A DNA stretch of 64,000 bases from Apiospora phragmitis (GCA_038363925.1 JAQQWL010000001.1:992001-1056000); one strand, 5' to 3'. Numbered from the stretch's first letter, positions 1 to 11,794 are shown. A program made the numbers and translations. The notes: generated from the sequence alone by a model not told the origin.

Positions 1-890
1 AACGGCTTCCCCTGCGCCTTGGCGGCCACGAACTCGAGCGCGTACGAGCCGGCAAACGTGTCGCCCGCGGCCGTCGTGTCCACGACCTTGGCCTTCTCGG
101 CGGGCACGAGCCCCTGCTGCGCGCCGTCGGCGCTGCGGTAGAAGACGCCGCGGCCGCCCAGCGTCACGATGACGGTCTGGACGCCGCGGACCTGAAATTT
201 CTGGGCCACAGCCGCGAGTCCGGCCTCGTCCTCGAGGTCGGCCTCCTTCACGCCGCCCAGGGTCGCCGCCTCGGTCTCGTTGACGAGCAGGTGCGCTAAA
301 CCCTGATACGCCTCCTCGGCCAGGTCGGGCGTGGCTGGCGCCGGGTTGAACAGCACGTCGACTCCCGCGGCGCGCGCGGCCCGCAGCGCGGCCAGGACCG
401 TCGGGTGCGGGATCTCGAGCTGCATGATGAGCAGGTCCGGCTTGGGGCCGGGCAGGGTCGCGAAGTCGGCCGGTTGCAGCGAGTGGTTGGCCTCGGGCGA
501 TAGGATGATGCGGTTCTCGCCCGTCGGCTCGTCGACGACGATAAGGGCGATGCCCGTCTTGGCCGGGTCCGGGCGCACGGTCACGCCCGAGGCGTCGACG
601 CCGTGCGCGGCCAGGTTCTTCACCAGGATGTCGCCGTAGGTGTCGGCGCCCACGGCGCCGAGCATGCGGACGTGGGCAGTCTCTTTTCTATCTTGGACGG
701 AGGCCCGGGTCCGGGACAGCTTGGCACAGGCGACGGCTTGGTTGGCGCCCTTGCCGCCCGGCGAGACGGAGAAGGAGGTCGAGGTTAGCGTCTCGCCTGG
801 GAGGGGGTGGTGTGGCACATAGGAGACTAGGTCGATGTTGAGGGACCCTAGGACGGTGATGAGGGGTACTTGGGTATTGGTGGCAGCCAT
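1..890 (-). CDS. Ribokinase, pfkB family (5' part, truncated by window edge)
   Basis: Phosphorylates D-ribose at O5 with ATP, letting free ribose enter the pentose phosphate and nucleotide pathways; cytosolic. The minus strand stays open from the ATG at 890-888 to the window start, about 296 codons without an intron, so roughly 40-50 C-terminal residues are missing. Family features seen: an N-terminal GSLNIDLV strand, the sugar-binding GGKGANQAVA motif near residue 45, a GAVGADTYG segment, and near the truncated end the anion-hole/catalytic-base motif TTAAGDTFAG, whose Asp is the expected catalytic base. The order and spacing match ribokinases better than fructokinase or adenosine kinase. The start codon directly precedes the conserved first strand. 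The gene is divergent from the FAD monooxygenase at 1801, with about 0.9 kb between the starts. Confidence 0.9.
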   Translation of the reverse strand, partial: MAATNTQVPLITVLGSLNIDLVSYVPHHPLPGETLTSTSFSVSPGGKGANQAVACAKLSRTRASVQDRKETAHVRMLGAVGADTYGDILVKNLAAHGVDASGVTVRPDPAKTGIALIVVDEPTGENRIILSPEANHSLQPADFATLPGPKPDLLIMQLEIPHPTVLAALRAARAAGVDVLFNPAPATPDLAEEAYQGLAHLLVNETEAATLGGVKEADLEDEAGLAAVAQKFQVRGVQTVIVTLGGRGVFYRSADGAQQGLVPAEKAKVVDTTAAGDTFAGSYALEFVAAKAQGKP

Positions 891-1800
891 GGTAGATTTA
901 AATTACTGCTAAAGTGTCAGGGGTTGATTGGTTTCGTTCCAATGCAGGAGCTCCGATTGGCCTGCTCACGCTTGATCAGATCCGATATGCCTTTTTGCTC
1001 TGGTTGGGCCTTGATACTGTAAACGTCAGGTCTAGATGCACATGCGGAGCAACGTCAGCGGGTTGTTTGGTATTGGCTGTTTTGGGGAAGTGAAACTGAC
1101 TCGAAGCCTCGAGCGGTACTGGTGGACGGTAGCGGCAGAAGTACAGCAGCAGTAGCAGTAGCTCTATGCAATTGCAGTTGAATGTTTCGAGCCACAGCAC
1201 GTCATCAGCGGATTGGGGCAGACAAGGGCAGCCACAGTGTGTGTTTGTGTTTATGTTTATCGGCCGTTTTAAATCGCCGAGCTGTCCTGGCGGTTGCCGT
1301 GATTCGTAGCTTTTGGGTTCCAGCTTTGGGTTCCAGCCTACGTGTGAATTATTACCCGGTCAGGACCAAGTTCGGGTCGATTCGTCTTTCCAGAACTTCA
1401 CGAACATGCCGATGACCCACGAGATTGGCTTACCCCACATTCAACAGGTGGTAGACTGTACATATGTAGAAGACTTGCTCCGTATTACCCCACACCAAAT
1501 ACTTTGCTTGTGCATCCCTACAAGTACATGTTGCGCTGCATGAACTCGTGATAAGTAATATGTCATCAAGTCCTTCCTTCCCAGACTCCTGCCAAGGAGC
1601 ATCAGATATTTCCCTTACAGCTGCTCCCTGACAGGAAGCTTTGCCTAGGCCCAGGCCTATTTATTTCGTGACCGACCCTTTCAAGTCGGATCTCCCTGTT
1701 CTCGTAATTATTCGGTGGTTTACTCTCCCAGTTTCACAAAATTTCAAAACCCCGCTACCTTCCACGGCATAAAATTGCCTTCGACTTATACGGGAGAGCC
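891..1800. other. Divergent intergenic region, ribokinase / FAD monooxygenase
   Basis: About 0.9 kb between two start codons, so it should hold both promoters. Short ORFs here look random. A pyrimidine-rich stretch lies just upstream of the ATG at 1801. No known operator was recognised. Confidence 0.5.
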
Positions 1801-3221
1801 ATGGCGGACGTTAGGGATCTTCGGATCTCGATCATAGGCGCAGGTGAGCCCCTTGTCTAAAACACCGCGAGTGCCCCTTGACCAAAGTATGGTGACAATT
1901 AACACTCCCTCCCTGCTTAGGCATGGGCGGCCTGGCCAGCGCGCTCTGCTTCGCGAAAAAAGGCTTCAAGCACATTGACGTCTACGAGACGGCGTCCAAC
2001 CTGGGCTTCGTGGGCGCCGGCATCCAGCTGGCCCCCAACATGCTGCGCATCCTGGATCGTCTGGGCTGCTGGGAGGGCTCGCAGCTGCAGCGCGAGGCGA
2101 CCACGGTGCTGGAGACCAAGATTGTGGACGGCCCCACTAACAGTGAGCTCGCCCACGTCGACCTGTCCGACGTGAAGAACAAGTACAGCTACCCGCACTG
2201 CACGGGACACCGCGCCTCGCTCGCCGGCGGCCTGTACGAGGCGTGCCAGAAGGAGGCGGGCGTCACCTTCCACTTTGCCACGTCGCTCGTGCGGGTCGAC
2301 TCCTTCGGCCCGGGAAAGCCGAAGATTACGCTGAAGCCCCGGGACGGCGAGGAGAAGACCCTGGAGACCGATGTGTTGATCGGCGCCGATGGGATCAAGT
2401 CGGCAACGCGCTACGCCATGCTTCGCGAGCTCAAGATCGATGCCGAGGTCGAGGACACGGGGCAGGCATGCTACCGGATCATGCTACCTCGTGAGCAGAT
2501 GGAACCCTACCCCGAACTCCTGGAACTCCTGGACGCCAAGTGCGCCATGCGTTGGATTGGCGAGAAGCGCCACATCGTGGCATACCCCATCGGCGGGCAC
2601 ACCATCTACAACCTGTCAACATGCCAGCCCGACACAAATTTCGCGGCCGCCACCAATGCGACATACACCACCAAGGGCGACAAAAGCACCATGAAGAAGG
2701 TCTACAACAATTTCTGCCCCCTGGTCCAGCAGATGCTCGACATGGTCCCCGAGGGCGAGGTCTGCGAATGGCGGCTACGCAGCCACAAGGTCTTGTCCCA
2801 ATGGACGCTGGGGTCCGCCGCGCTCTTGGGCGATGCCTGCCACCCCACGCTGCCGCACATGGCGCAGGGCGCCGCCATGGCCATCGAGGACGCGGCTGTG
2901 CTGGCCGAAGTGGTGACCCTGACGCCCGGGGCCAACATCGACCCGGAAGCCCTGGCCAAGTCGCTGCGGGTCTACGAGCTCCTCCGGAAGGAGACGACCT
3001 GGAATCGCGTCGAGATGGCGGCCTACTCGGGCCGGACACTGCACCTGGGCGAGGGTAAGGCCAAGGCGGAGCGCGACCAGCAGTTCGCCATGGCGAGAGA
3101 AAAGGGTGCGCCGGTGCCGGACAAGTGGGCCAGTCCCGAAGTCCAACAGGCAATCTATAGTCACGACTGTATGAAGGAGGCCGCAGAGAAGTTCTCGGAA
3201 CTTTACAGCAGTCTCACATGA
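1801..3221 (+). CDS. FAD-dependent monooxygenase, salicylate hydroxylase type
   Basis: Two exons, 1801-1843 and 1921-3221; the intron 1844-1920 starts GTGAGC and ends TTAG. The protein has 447 residues. It belongs to the single-component FAD/NAD(P)H aromatic hydroxylases (salicylate, 3-hydroxybenzoate or hydroxynicotinate hydroxylase-like). Seen in order: the dinucleotide-binding motif GAGMGG at about residues 13-18, which the intron interrupts and which supports the splice; VYETASNLGFVGAGIQLAPN, typical of this group; the DG motif in LIGADGIKSATR near residue 170; and the GD motif in LLGDACHPTLPHMAQGA near residue 318, contacting FAD ribityl and pyrophosphate. Length is normal, and there is no signal peptide or membrane anchor, so a cytosolic enzyme is expected. 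The substrate cannot be read from sequence; salicylate is only one candidate. Confidence 0.88.
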
Positions 3222-3773
3222 CGAGATATATTGTGGCATACGTCATTGGGAATCGGACATTGCAGCTTATCCATTAGCTAGTTAGCCATTGAACATGCGA
3301 CTGGGCCTCAAGAATCTGATATTTGCACTGAGAGAAAAAGAGTGCTGATCAATTACAAACAGGACTAACTATGTTGACAGTCGTCGTATAAACGTCGAGG
3401 CGATACTGTAGAGCCAGCGTTCCAGACGTTGCGATCGATGAAAAGACCTTGTCCAAACCCCCTATACGCCGTGCTCCTGATGCTCAAATGATGATAAAAA
3501 GATAGTGGCTGGCCTCGACCAAGGCATAGGACATAATCCTCGACAGCCGAGCGCATGTTCCTCCAAGTATGCAAATTGTACAAGGTCTAGACAAGCAACC
3601 TGAGCAGTGCTAATTCCATGGTATCGTACACTCCCCTCCGCATGTGGTCACGATCTTTGCGTAAGTAAAGTGTCTCGTAGCCCCGAAAATATGAGCTTCT
3701 TCACCGGACGTATCTTCTTTTCCTCGGATTTATTCCCATCCATAAGTTTTTTTCCCCGACTTCCCTTCTAAGC
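3222..3773. other. Convergent intergenic region
   Basis: About 550 bp between two 3' ends. It holds presumed 3' UTRs and terminators only. A minus-strand 72-codon ORF inside it (3365-3583) resembles nothing known. Confidence 0.5.
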
Positions 3774-4154
3774 CTAGAACAGCAAACAGTCCAAGCAGCA
3801 GCAGCAGGCCAGACTGGCCAGCAGGGCCTCTGCGAAACTCGGGCCGCCCGACCGCTGGTTCTGGTATTGGCCTTGGGGGTAGTAGCCCGGCTGGCCGTAG
3901 TAGCCCTGCTGCGGCGGGTACCCGGGGCCGTAGCCAGGTTGTTGCTGGTAATAGCCCATCTGCGGTCCTGGCTGGTAGTAGCCACCCTGCGGCGGCGGCA
4001 TCCCGCCGTACCCCCCGTACTGTCCGTCGGGCGGTGGCGGGTAGCCCCCGGGCTGTTGCTGTGACGGGTGCGGTGGTTGCTGTTGGTAGGCCGGCTGTGG
4101 TTGCTGCGGGCCACCGGGGTAGGCTGGCGGTTCATCGCCGTTGGGCTTCGACAT
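3774..4154 (-). CDS. CYSTM-type small cysteine-rich membrane protein
   Basis: An intronless 126-residue protein. Residues 1 to about 100 are low complexity, rich in Pro, Gln, Gly and Tyr (many PGYPPQ/GGYY-like units). The last ~25 residues form a short hydrophobic segment with a CCCCLDCL cluster, the hallmark of the CYSTM module (cysteine-rich transmembrane), shared with small yeast tail-anchored proteins linked to stress tolerance. Family knowledge suggests a plasma-membrane protein whose cysteine-rich tail end sits in or on the bilayer. There is no signal peptide, consistent with tail anchoring. The ATG at 4154 is the only sensible start. Its leader and promoter hold TTAGG-type repeats at 4314-4328. 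A precise function is not known. Confidence 0.85.
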   Translation of the reverse strand: MSKPNGDEPPAYPGGPQQPQPAYQQQPPHPSQQQPGGYPPPPDGQYGGYGGMPPPQGGYYQPGPQMGYYQQQPGYGPGYPPQQGYYGQPGYYPQGQYQNQRSGGPSFAEALLASLACCCCLDCLLF

Positions 4155-6402
4155 CTTTTCTGGTTTGGTGGTGGAGTTGTAGTACGTATGTTGCTGTGGG
4201 CTTATTCGTCGGGGCCTTTCGGGCGCACTGGACGTAGTTCGACAGGAGGTGACAGATGGGTCGTCGACGAGGTGACAGACGGTCGATTTGTAGGGAAGAG
4301 AAGAATGGCGGTATTAGGTTAGGTTAGGCGACGTGATGAGTGAGCTCAGTTGTAAAAGGAATAGGTTAGGTCAGCAGTCCGGCTACTGCGGGCGAGAGAG
4401 ACACGAAGCCCGGATGTGGTACTAAAAGGGAGTTAGGAATTGTGGCGAAGCGAAACAGCTGACAAACACCCCGCGCAAGCCAATGTCTTTGAGATAAATC
4501 GAACTTCCGGAATAATGATTATCAAAATAAACGGGGAGCTTGGCGATGGATAGATTGTGTGTACTACAAGACTCTTGGCAAAGAAACGAAGAGCTTGGCG
4601 AGCAAACGAGACAACTGAGAGAGATTATTCACAGGAAAGTCCAGAGGGATAGGACCTAGGTAGCTTAGGATATCGGATATAGGGGATGCCTATTTCCGTT
4701 TCACGAACACGAGAACGGACATGTGATGTGTGATTGATCGATTTGCCTTCAGCTAGAGCGTACCCAGCGAAGGGGGTCAGGGTCAGTTCTGTATCAAGAG
4801 ATGCACAATACGCGCGATCGCGAGTCGCAAACCTTACAGCGTAGGGACGTCAACCCCCTTCCGGTGTACCCAGAAACCCAAGATGTCTCAGGTTTGCGCA
4901 GCCAACCGGAAGGCCGGATTGCGAGGGGTGGTTCTTCAGCTTGGGTGTCAAGCTTACGTGCAGTTGACGGGGAACGGGGTCCTAAAGCCCCGAGCGAGCC
5001 CAATTGGAAACTTCCATACCTAAAGTACGGAGTACAGTATCTGCCCATTTGCATCGCCACAAAGCAACCCTTAAGTCGGAGGGTGTGGCGTTTCAAAGAC
5101 CCACGCCTCGATAGCGGAACAGATGCCAAGACGCGAATGCTTCCGCAAAAGCAAACAACCTGTTTGTCGGAGGAATTGCTTTTCACCGGCTGCATCTTGA
5201 ACGAAGAATCCGCCCCCCTTGCAAGACGGGCATGCCTCCGACCTGCACGGAAGTCACGGGCTATTGCCGTGAGCAGAAGTAATGTCGTGTCTCCCTTGTT
5301 GCTTATCTGTGATATCCAACATCTGTGCCGTTTGTTCCGGCTGGCCGGATGAGCGATTCGAACCTCACCGGATGCAAGGCACTGGCATGTGTCGAGTACC
5401 CGACTTATCTGCTGCGGCCTGGGAATGATGCTGTAAAAGCCTACTAAGCACGAATAGTTGCTTTTATTTGAAGTTGCGCTGATCTGATTTATTGAAGTTA
5501 CCTCTCAACTCTAACTTGATAGTGACAACTTGATCAACCGAGGTACAGAGGATCTGACTTATGTGTATTAATACTACCCTGAGGAGCGCGGGCTATTCGT
5601 TCGTGTCTATCCGTACTTTACTATATGCATTTCTCTTAAAGATGATAGATGGACGTTGCTTTTCGCTGCCACTTACATACTTGATCATACCATTGCATAA
5701 TCGGAGTTGCCATGCATGCACGTTGGATCTGAACTAGGCAGGTTGCATGTTGTACGTGTATGAAGTCCATATGATACATCGCATTCCACGCAGGGTGCAT
5801 GTTCCTATGTGGATGAGGATGAGGATGTGGTGAGGTTTTGTTTTTCTTTCTTTCTGTATATTATTGAAAGTCTAGTAGTATACCCGCAGAGAGTTATAGC
5901 GGGGTACAGCTGTGTCGTTTTTGCATTTACGAAACCCGATTGGACGTACAAACCTACTATTGGGCAAAGCTTGCACCTTCCATTCATGGACACCTACATA
6001 GGTACCTTGACCGGCTAGGGTCCTCCACGTCATACTACTGCCAGAGAGTTCCTCCCGTCTTCCCCTGCGGGAAAAAGCACACCGGTCCAGCGCAAAAAGG
6101 AAGCAAAGGACGTGTACCGTTAGTTACTACTCCTTCTGGTTAGGTCACTGGTCTCCTCATGCTAAGGAGATCCCAAAGGAAGCGATCGCCGTTCACAAAG
6201 CAGCCTCACCGAGCGTGACGAACCTCTGGCTGGCAGGACTGGCACAATTGGCCATCGGATGGTTCCTGGGCAGTCTCTCGGCCCGGCCCATTGCGCATAA
6301 CGACTGCGGAGCACCGCCACTGATCGCCGTCGGGACAGTGGATATTCGCCAGACCGCACCCCCGGACAACACGAATAGGGGGGATTCCCGGCCACAGCCA
6401 AG
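4155..6402. other. Intergenic region, CYSTM gene / RIB7
   Basis: About 2.2 kb upstream of both flanking genes. ORFs of 183 codons (4801-5352, plus) and 133 codons (4794-5195, minus) overlap antiparallel, lack any recognisable motif and look like chance ORFs. A TACGGAGTACAGTA-type string, common in these promoters, lies near 5027-5040. A GATTCGAACC string near 5355 resembles a reversed tRNA B box, but no tRNA folds around it. Confidence 0.45.
4314..4328. repeat. Three tandem TTAGG units in the CYSTM promoter/leader
   Basis: TTAGG occurs three times in a row, and a further AGGTTAGG-like string lies near 4362. On the transcribed (minus) strand this reads CCTAACCTAA. It is five bases per unit, not the fungal telomere unit TTAGGG, so it is more likely a promoter or leader element than interstitial telomere DNA. 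Confidence 0.6.
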
Positions 6403-7278
6403 ATGAGCGAAGCAACCCTGACCTTCCCGGAGGCCGACGCCCGCAAGCTCGAGCCTCACCTGCCCCCCAAGCCGTCGAGCACCACCGCGGCTGCGGCTTC
6501 AGGCACTCGGGAGGATGCGGACCCACCACCACCACCACCACAACGACCCTTCGTGACCCTGACCTACGCGACCTCCCTGGATTCGGCCCTGGCCCTCGCG
6601 CCCGGCACCCGGACCGCCCTGTCCGGCCCGCAGTCCAAGGCCATGACGCACTACCTGCGCAGCCGGCACGCCGCCATCTGCGTCGGCGTGGGCACGGCCC
6701 TGGCCGACAACCCGGGCCTGAACTGCCGCATCGCCCCTAGCGCTAGTGACGACGGCAATGGCCAGCCACGGCAGCCGCGGCCCATCGTCATCGATCCGCA
6801 CCAGCGCTGGGCCTTCACGGACCAGAGCAAAGTCCTGCAGCTTGCTCGCGCGGACCGCGGCCTCGCGCCCTACATCCTCATCGCCGTGGCGGGTCCGGAG
6901 CCGCCCGCGGAGCGCAGACAGCTGCTCGAGGAGCTGGGTGGCAAGTATATCTGTCTAGGAGACTCGTCTTCCTTCGTCATGGAGTGGCGCGACATCCTCC
7001 GCGCCGTCAGGAACGAGGGCCTGGACAGCATCATGGTGGAGGGCGGCGGACAAGTCATCAGTTCGCTGCTGGGGGCGCCAAACGCCGAGCTGATCGACTC
7101 CGTCATCATCACTGTCGCGCCGACGTGGCTGGGCGCCGGCAGCGTCTTCGTCTCCCCTGCCCGGAGGCTGGATAGCGAGGGCAAACCCATGTCAGCGGGG
7201 AGGCTCGTGGACACGGCTTGGATACCGCTGGGGGAGGATGTCGTCTTGTGCGGCAAGATCGCCAAGACCAGCTCTTAG
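6403..7278 (+). CDS. RIB7: 2,5-diamino-6-ribosylamino-pyrimidinone 5'-phosphate reductase (RIB7)
   Basis: Second step of fungal riboflavin synthesis: NADPH-dependent reduction of the ribose side chain of the GTP cyclohydrolase II product to a ribitylamino compound. A single exon of 291 residues. After a Pro/Ala-rich N-terminal stretch of ~45 residues comes the RibD C-terminal (reductase) fold: TYATSLDSALA, TALSGPQSKAMTHYLRSRHAAICVG, GTALADNPGLNCR, PRPIVIDPHQRW, then the nucleotide-binding MVEGGGQVISSLL and VAPTWLGAG near the C-terminus. These are the conserved RIB7 blocks and length is normal. It is convergent with the purine-cytosine permease. Constitutive housekeeping expression is expected; no riboswitch is seen. 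Confidence 0.93.
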   Translation: MSEATLTFPEADARKLEPHLPPKPSSTTAAAASGTREDADPPPPPPQRPFVTLTYATSLDSALALAPGTRTALSGPQSKAMTHYLRSRHAAICVGVGTALADNPGLNCRIAPSASDDGNGQPRQPRPIVIDPHQRWAFTDQSKVLQLARADRGLAPYILIAVAGPEPPAERRQLLEELGGKYICLGDSSSFVMEWRDILRAVRNEGLDSIMVEGGGQVISSLLGAPNAELIDSVIITVAPTWLGAGSVFVSPARRLDSEGKPMSAGRLVDTAWIPLGEDVVLCGKIAKTSS

Positions 7279-7656
7279 CTAGATACATACTTAGCTTATA
7301 TGTAGATATTGCCTACTTAGCTAAGATTGGCTCGTGAATTACGTCCTTTTTCTATATCGTCATTCTGATGCATCCATGCTGGTCTAAGTCAACTTTATGC
7401 CAGGCACAGTAGTACAGCTCAGCCTTCCTTTCTTGGCAAAAGACACGAACTGCGAAGGAGCCGATAGGGGTGATGGTAAACATCATTATCTTTATTCGGT
7501 ATATAGTGGCAATAAAATATCTAGACACAACAGTTGAATGTTGTCTATCTATCTCCCTCCGAGCATGTCCATCTAGGATATCCTAACGTGGTATGCATTA
7601 TGTCATAATCATCATCTACCCATCAACCGACACCATTTTGTATTCAACTTGGCGAC
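7279..7656. other. Convergent 3' region, RIB7 / permease
   Basis: About 380 bp of AT-rich DNA between two 3' ends. It holds only presumed UTR and polyadenylation sequence. Confidence 0.5.
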
Positions 7657-9325
7657 TTATAGATGACCTCTCCACTTGATCTCGAGCCATCGGAACGGCA
7701 AGTAGAATACCGCGGTGACGAAAAAGGCCATCTCGAACCCGATGTCGCCCGTCTTCTTCGCGATGGGCCCCGTATACCAGGCCTCAGCCATGCCCGGGAT
7801 GACGAGGCCCATCGAGAGCAGCGACGCCGCCAAGGCCGCGAGGCCGCTCGGGAGCCTGCCGCCCACATTCCAGACGGCGTGGTCGTAGGTCGCGTAGTTG
7901 CGGCGGCGGAAGACGAGGAACTCCTCGAGCAGGACGGCGTCAAAACAGCCCGCCCAGTAGCCGATGAGGGCCAGGAAGTTCTCCAGGGACGTCTCCCACT
8001 GCTCGGCTACCCTGATGCCGATGGGGATCATGACGACGCTGACGACGACGATGAAGGCGTACCGCGGCACCCGGGTGAAGATGGGCACCAGCATCTGCAG
8101 GTTCAGCGCGATCGAGTACATGGAGATGGCGAGCTGGCCCAGGACGCTGAGGGCCAGCAGGACCAGGACGAACTTGCCGAACCCGTGGGCGGGCTCGAGC
8201 ATGGCGGCCAGCACGCCGCCCGCGCCGTAGGAGTCGTACGCCTCGGACCAGCCTTCAACCACTGGTACGGCACCGCCCATAGCGGCCCCGAGAACAAGCA
8301 GCGGAACCGAAGGAGTGAGGAGGCCGAGGTAAATATAGGTGAAGATCTTGACTCTATATCGAATTAGCAACAGGCCTCAAGTAAGTAGATGAAACAGGTT
8401 GTGACTTACTTAGATGCTTTTGGGTTGTAGTAAACGGAGTAGTCGGATGCAGTGCCACCAAACGTGATGAAATATCCCGCGATCAGGCCCGCGTAGGAGA
8501 CGACTTGTGGTGCTGTGACGGGCGCGGCCTCAGCCTGGTTGAAGAGGAACCTGCCTCCGCAACCGACCGTGATGACCAATGCAATGAGGTTTGGGATCCA
8601 GCTCCATCGCTCCCATGCGTGCAGAGCTCGAAAGCCCAGGAAGGACACGCCAAAGCCGATGAGGATGGTGATGATGATGCCGACGTCGACGCTCACGTGC
8701 CCGGGGTTGATCGCGGCGATGGTCTGACCTCCGACAATGGCGGAGATGAGAGTGAACCCGGTCACGGTAGCGGCATTCAGGAGAAGCGGGAGTGTCACAA
8801 TATACAGCCCCCAAGAGTACCTGGCTTGCACGAGCTGTCTCATGCCGGTCTTGTAGCCCCCGCAACCCATGTAAGCGGGTGGGATCGAGCATAGCAGCGA
8901 GAAAAACAGGATCGTCAACGAGGCATCCCGTAGACTCATGCCGAATGCCGTAGTGCCTAGCATGCCTGTAGGGATACTGTTCATAAACTTAGTTAGCACC
9001 GAAGCATCCAAGAAATAGGGCAGTCACGGAAAGCGGCAACATACGGCAAGACACAAAGCAGAGCCGTCGAGAAGACGGTGAAGAGATTGTGGTATCTCGT
9101 GTCGGTGCGGCTTTCGACCGGCACCGGCTTGACGCCATTGTCCTCGACACCGGCATCCAGAAGCCGCTGGTACCACTGTGGGTTGCTTTCGAGCCCCGGC
9201 TTGTACACGACGCCGTCCTCCACGGTGAGGTAGGATGCAAGGCCACCGTGCTTGCGGTTTCCGACCCCGGCCTCCACGTCCTCATGGAGGTGGGTGTCCT
9301 TCTCGGGCGGTGTTTCGGAAGCCAT
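7657..9325 (-). CDS. NCS1-family purine-cytosine permease (FCY2/FcyB type)
   Basis: Plasma-membrane proton symporter for cytosine and purine bases. Three exons: 9325-9045, 8976-8410 and 8353-7657, giving 514 residues. Intron 1 (68 nt) runs GTATGT to ACAG with a GCTAAC branch site; intron 2 (56 nt) runs GTAAGT to ATAG with TGCTAAT. Both joins restore conserved text: the first gives LPIPTGMLGTTAFGMSLRDA, the second PKASKVKIFTYIYLGLL. The soluble N-terminus of about 75 residues is followed by around twelve hydrophobic segments; GGTASDYSVYYNP and FLVFRRRNYATYD are typical of the fungal Fcy subgroup. The reading frame continues upstream of 9325, but the ATG of MASETPP fits the family better than the more distal Met. 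Specificity (cytosine, adenine, guanine or hypoxanthine) is family inference. Confidence 0.93.
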
Positions 9326-11782
9326 TGGACGCACGTGATGCGGTTCCTGCATTAAGGCGGAGGCTGCGATATGCTGGTGGAGCTTTGCGACAAGAGCAAG
9401 GAGGATCCCGAGAACACAGGCTTCCGGAGCTGTGCAGGATGACGGCCCCGTCGAGTCCGACTCGATTAGATTTCTCCACACCACGTGGTAGAACAGCGCT
9501 ACTCGATCCCCTAATATTCTCTCGCCTGAATCTGCCTCGAGATTCTCCGGTCGCTGCACAGAGCCGGATCGGAGTGAGATGGGTTACGCAGATCAGCTGA
9601 GCGGCGTTCATATAATTCTTACTATTGCCTCTGTACTCGGCCTATTTTAGACTGCACCGCGCGACGAACGGGCGAGAAAAAAATCAAACTAAACCAGTCA
9701 TCTATCCGAAGGCCCAGACGGACCGTTCTCGCCACTTAAAAGCGGACCTTGGACTGTGGGATTTACTTAGTTTGGCAAGTGCCTTGTGCCGGCGCGTGGG
9801 TTCCCGGGAATTCTAGTTTGTCACGGGTCCGCCTGAGATACTACAACAGGGCCGAGAAATGGACTGAACTGCCTGCAACCTGATTGCCGGCCTGATGCCA
9901 TGATGGAAACCACGAATGGCGGCGCCATGATATCCTGCAGTTTGCTGGCTTTGCTCTCGGTTATTTACTTGGCAGTGATGTCCCGGCAGGCAAGCAAGAG
10001 GGAAAACATGCGTGATAGAAAACTTGACAGATAATAATGATAACCTAATATATCGAATTGCTCGGGTGTGGGCCCGGCAAGATCAATGTTGAATGCAGCC
10101 GGCTTGATCCGGCTCTAGCTCGGCTTAAGCCTTGGTTTTTAGTGAGCGTGGTACCTGTAAGATATGCCCAATGTCATTAGGTAAGAAGGGGGCTATTTTC
10201 AACGACACAGGAACGGAAAAGAGGTGTAAATCTAGGTTGGATTGACGATAGCTTCTCCGTATGATATAGTATAAACCATCGGCCTTCAAGTCGCATCGTA
10301 CATGTAGCTATAGTTGCACGAGCATATTCACCCGCCGCCACCAGCGCCAGAGTCCAACGGATGTGAGCGCAAGAGGATGATGACAGCTTGACTGATGTCA
10401 ATTGTGCAGGTGATTCACCAAGCCCATAGGTAGATGAAAGGATCCCATGTTATTCCGCTTGGATAGTCGAGCAAGCCACTTCGCGTGGGATTTTGCGTGC
10501 TCATCAGGCAGTTAACTGGTGGACCAGCATTCCCGCATATCAGCTTGACAACAAGCCGGGCGTACCAGGGCCGGCTCGGGATGTGGCCGACGCGTACTGA
10601 TACTTGGGCCTACGCATATACAAGAGCAGGTCTCTGTAGCCCTATCACTCGCTTAGCACGTCTCGCATAATGCCGCCTCGCTACTTGAGCAGATATCGGC
10701 AGGCGCACGCAAGATAAGAGCCCCTGCTCCTTGCTCAGGTCCGCGTCAGCCCGACTCGTCTATTGGGACACTTTGGGGAATACAAGTCGGCCCTTGCCGT
10801 GGGGGTAGCATGGCTGAGGGTGCCCCTTCCATGTTTGCTCGTTTGCCTTCCTGCCGTGCTACAGAAAGCAGAAAAGCGGGAAGCGCCCGAGGCGATCAAC
10901 CGTGCCACCAATCCCATCGGGCGCGGAAAGCCGGGTAAGTCCCAGGGTGGTGGTCAGCTCGCTGGTATCGCCTTTCACATACCGCCAGACCCTCTGACCC
11001 TCTCCCTTACAGCTCTCAAACCCTGCATCCACTGCCAAAAAGAAAGGCAACCGAGACAATGCGCTGGACAGGCAAGAACCTGTCTCAGTGACAATGCATG
11101 CCTTCTCCCTCACCTTGACAGGATGCCGTGGCTTGCTGAAGGAAGTACATCTAGAGCTCCCCGGGCGGTACTTGCGGTTGCACAATCCCAATAAAGAACA
11201 ATAGCCATGCGGCATTTGTCCCTAGTGGCTCGATATATTACCGCCACATTATGCAGTGTTTCTGCTCTGCTGGTCAGATATCATTGATCCCACTCTGTCG
11301 GGTCAGCGAACGACGCCTATGTACCTTCTAGAAACAAGTAAAATAAAGATCAACTGGGAGGGAGGTATTTACTTTGGCGCTGTCGATATCAGAACTGCAC
11401 ATAGAGAAGATGCAAATGCCGCTCGAGCGAGGAATGCCCTGGGTGTAAGTCATGTTAATTCTTACCCTTCCCCTTTCCCCTGCCCCCGCGTTCGGTGTGT
11501 CGCGAAGCCAATTATTGTTCGAAGGCTTACACACCATGAATGGCTTGGTGACGTCTATCATTTGAGCTGGAGGTCTCCCTCGACACAGCACGAATCCTCT
11601 CGGATGTGCCGGCGAGGGGCTACATACTATGGATTGCTATGTGTACGTGTCGCGAGTACGTCTTTTCTTGCCAATTGGTGAAATTGCCCATGCCATAACT
11701 GTCCAAGCACCATGTTCAAAAATACACGTCGTAACAGGGCGGACTGGCGGGCTTAGGGCGGATGGAGGCGTTGTGGTCCTTT

Positions 11783-11794
11783 GGGGGGGGGGGG
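11783..11794. repeat. G12 homopolymer
   Basis: Twelve consecutive G in the gene-poor block; could stall polymerases or form a G-quadruplex-like structure. Length may be unreliable. Confidence 0.8.

Noticed and set aside
4314..4328. Interstitial telomere
   Set aside because: The unit is TTAGG, not TTAGGG, only three copies, and lies in a gene promoter.
4801..5352. 183-codon ORF as a gene
   Set aside because: It overlaps a 133-codon ORF on the other strand, has no domain or composition bias, and sits between two promoters.
5345..5390. tRNA on the minus strand (GATTCGAACC string)
   Set aside because: The T-loop consensus is present, but the five-base T stem does not pair and no acceptor stem, anticodon arm or A box can be placed.
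7663..8367. 234-codon plus-strand ORF
   Set aside because: Exact antisense shadow of exon 3 of the purine-cytosine permease, which has clear family text.
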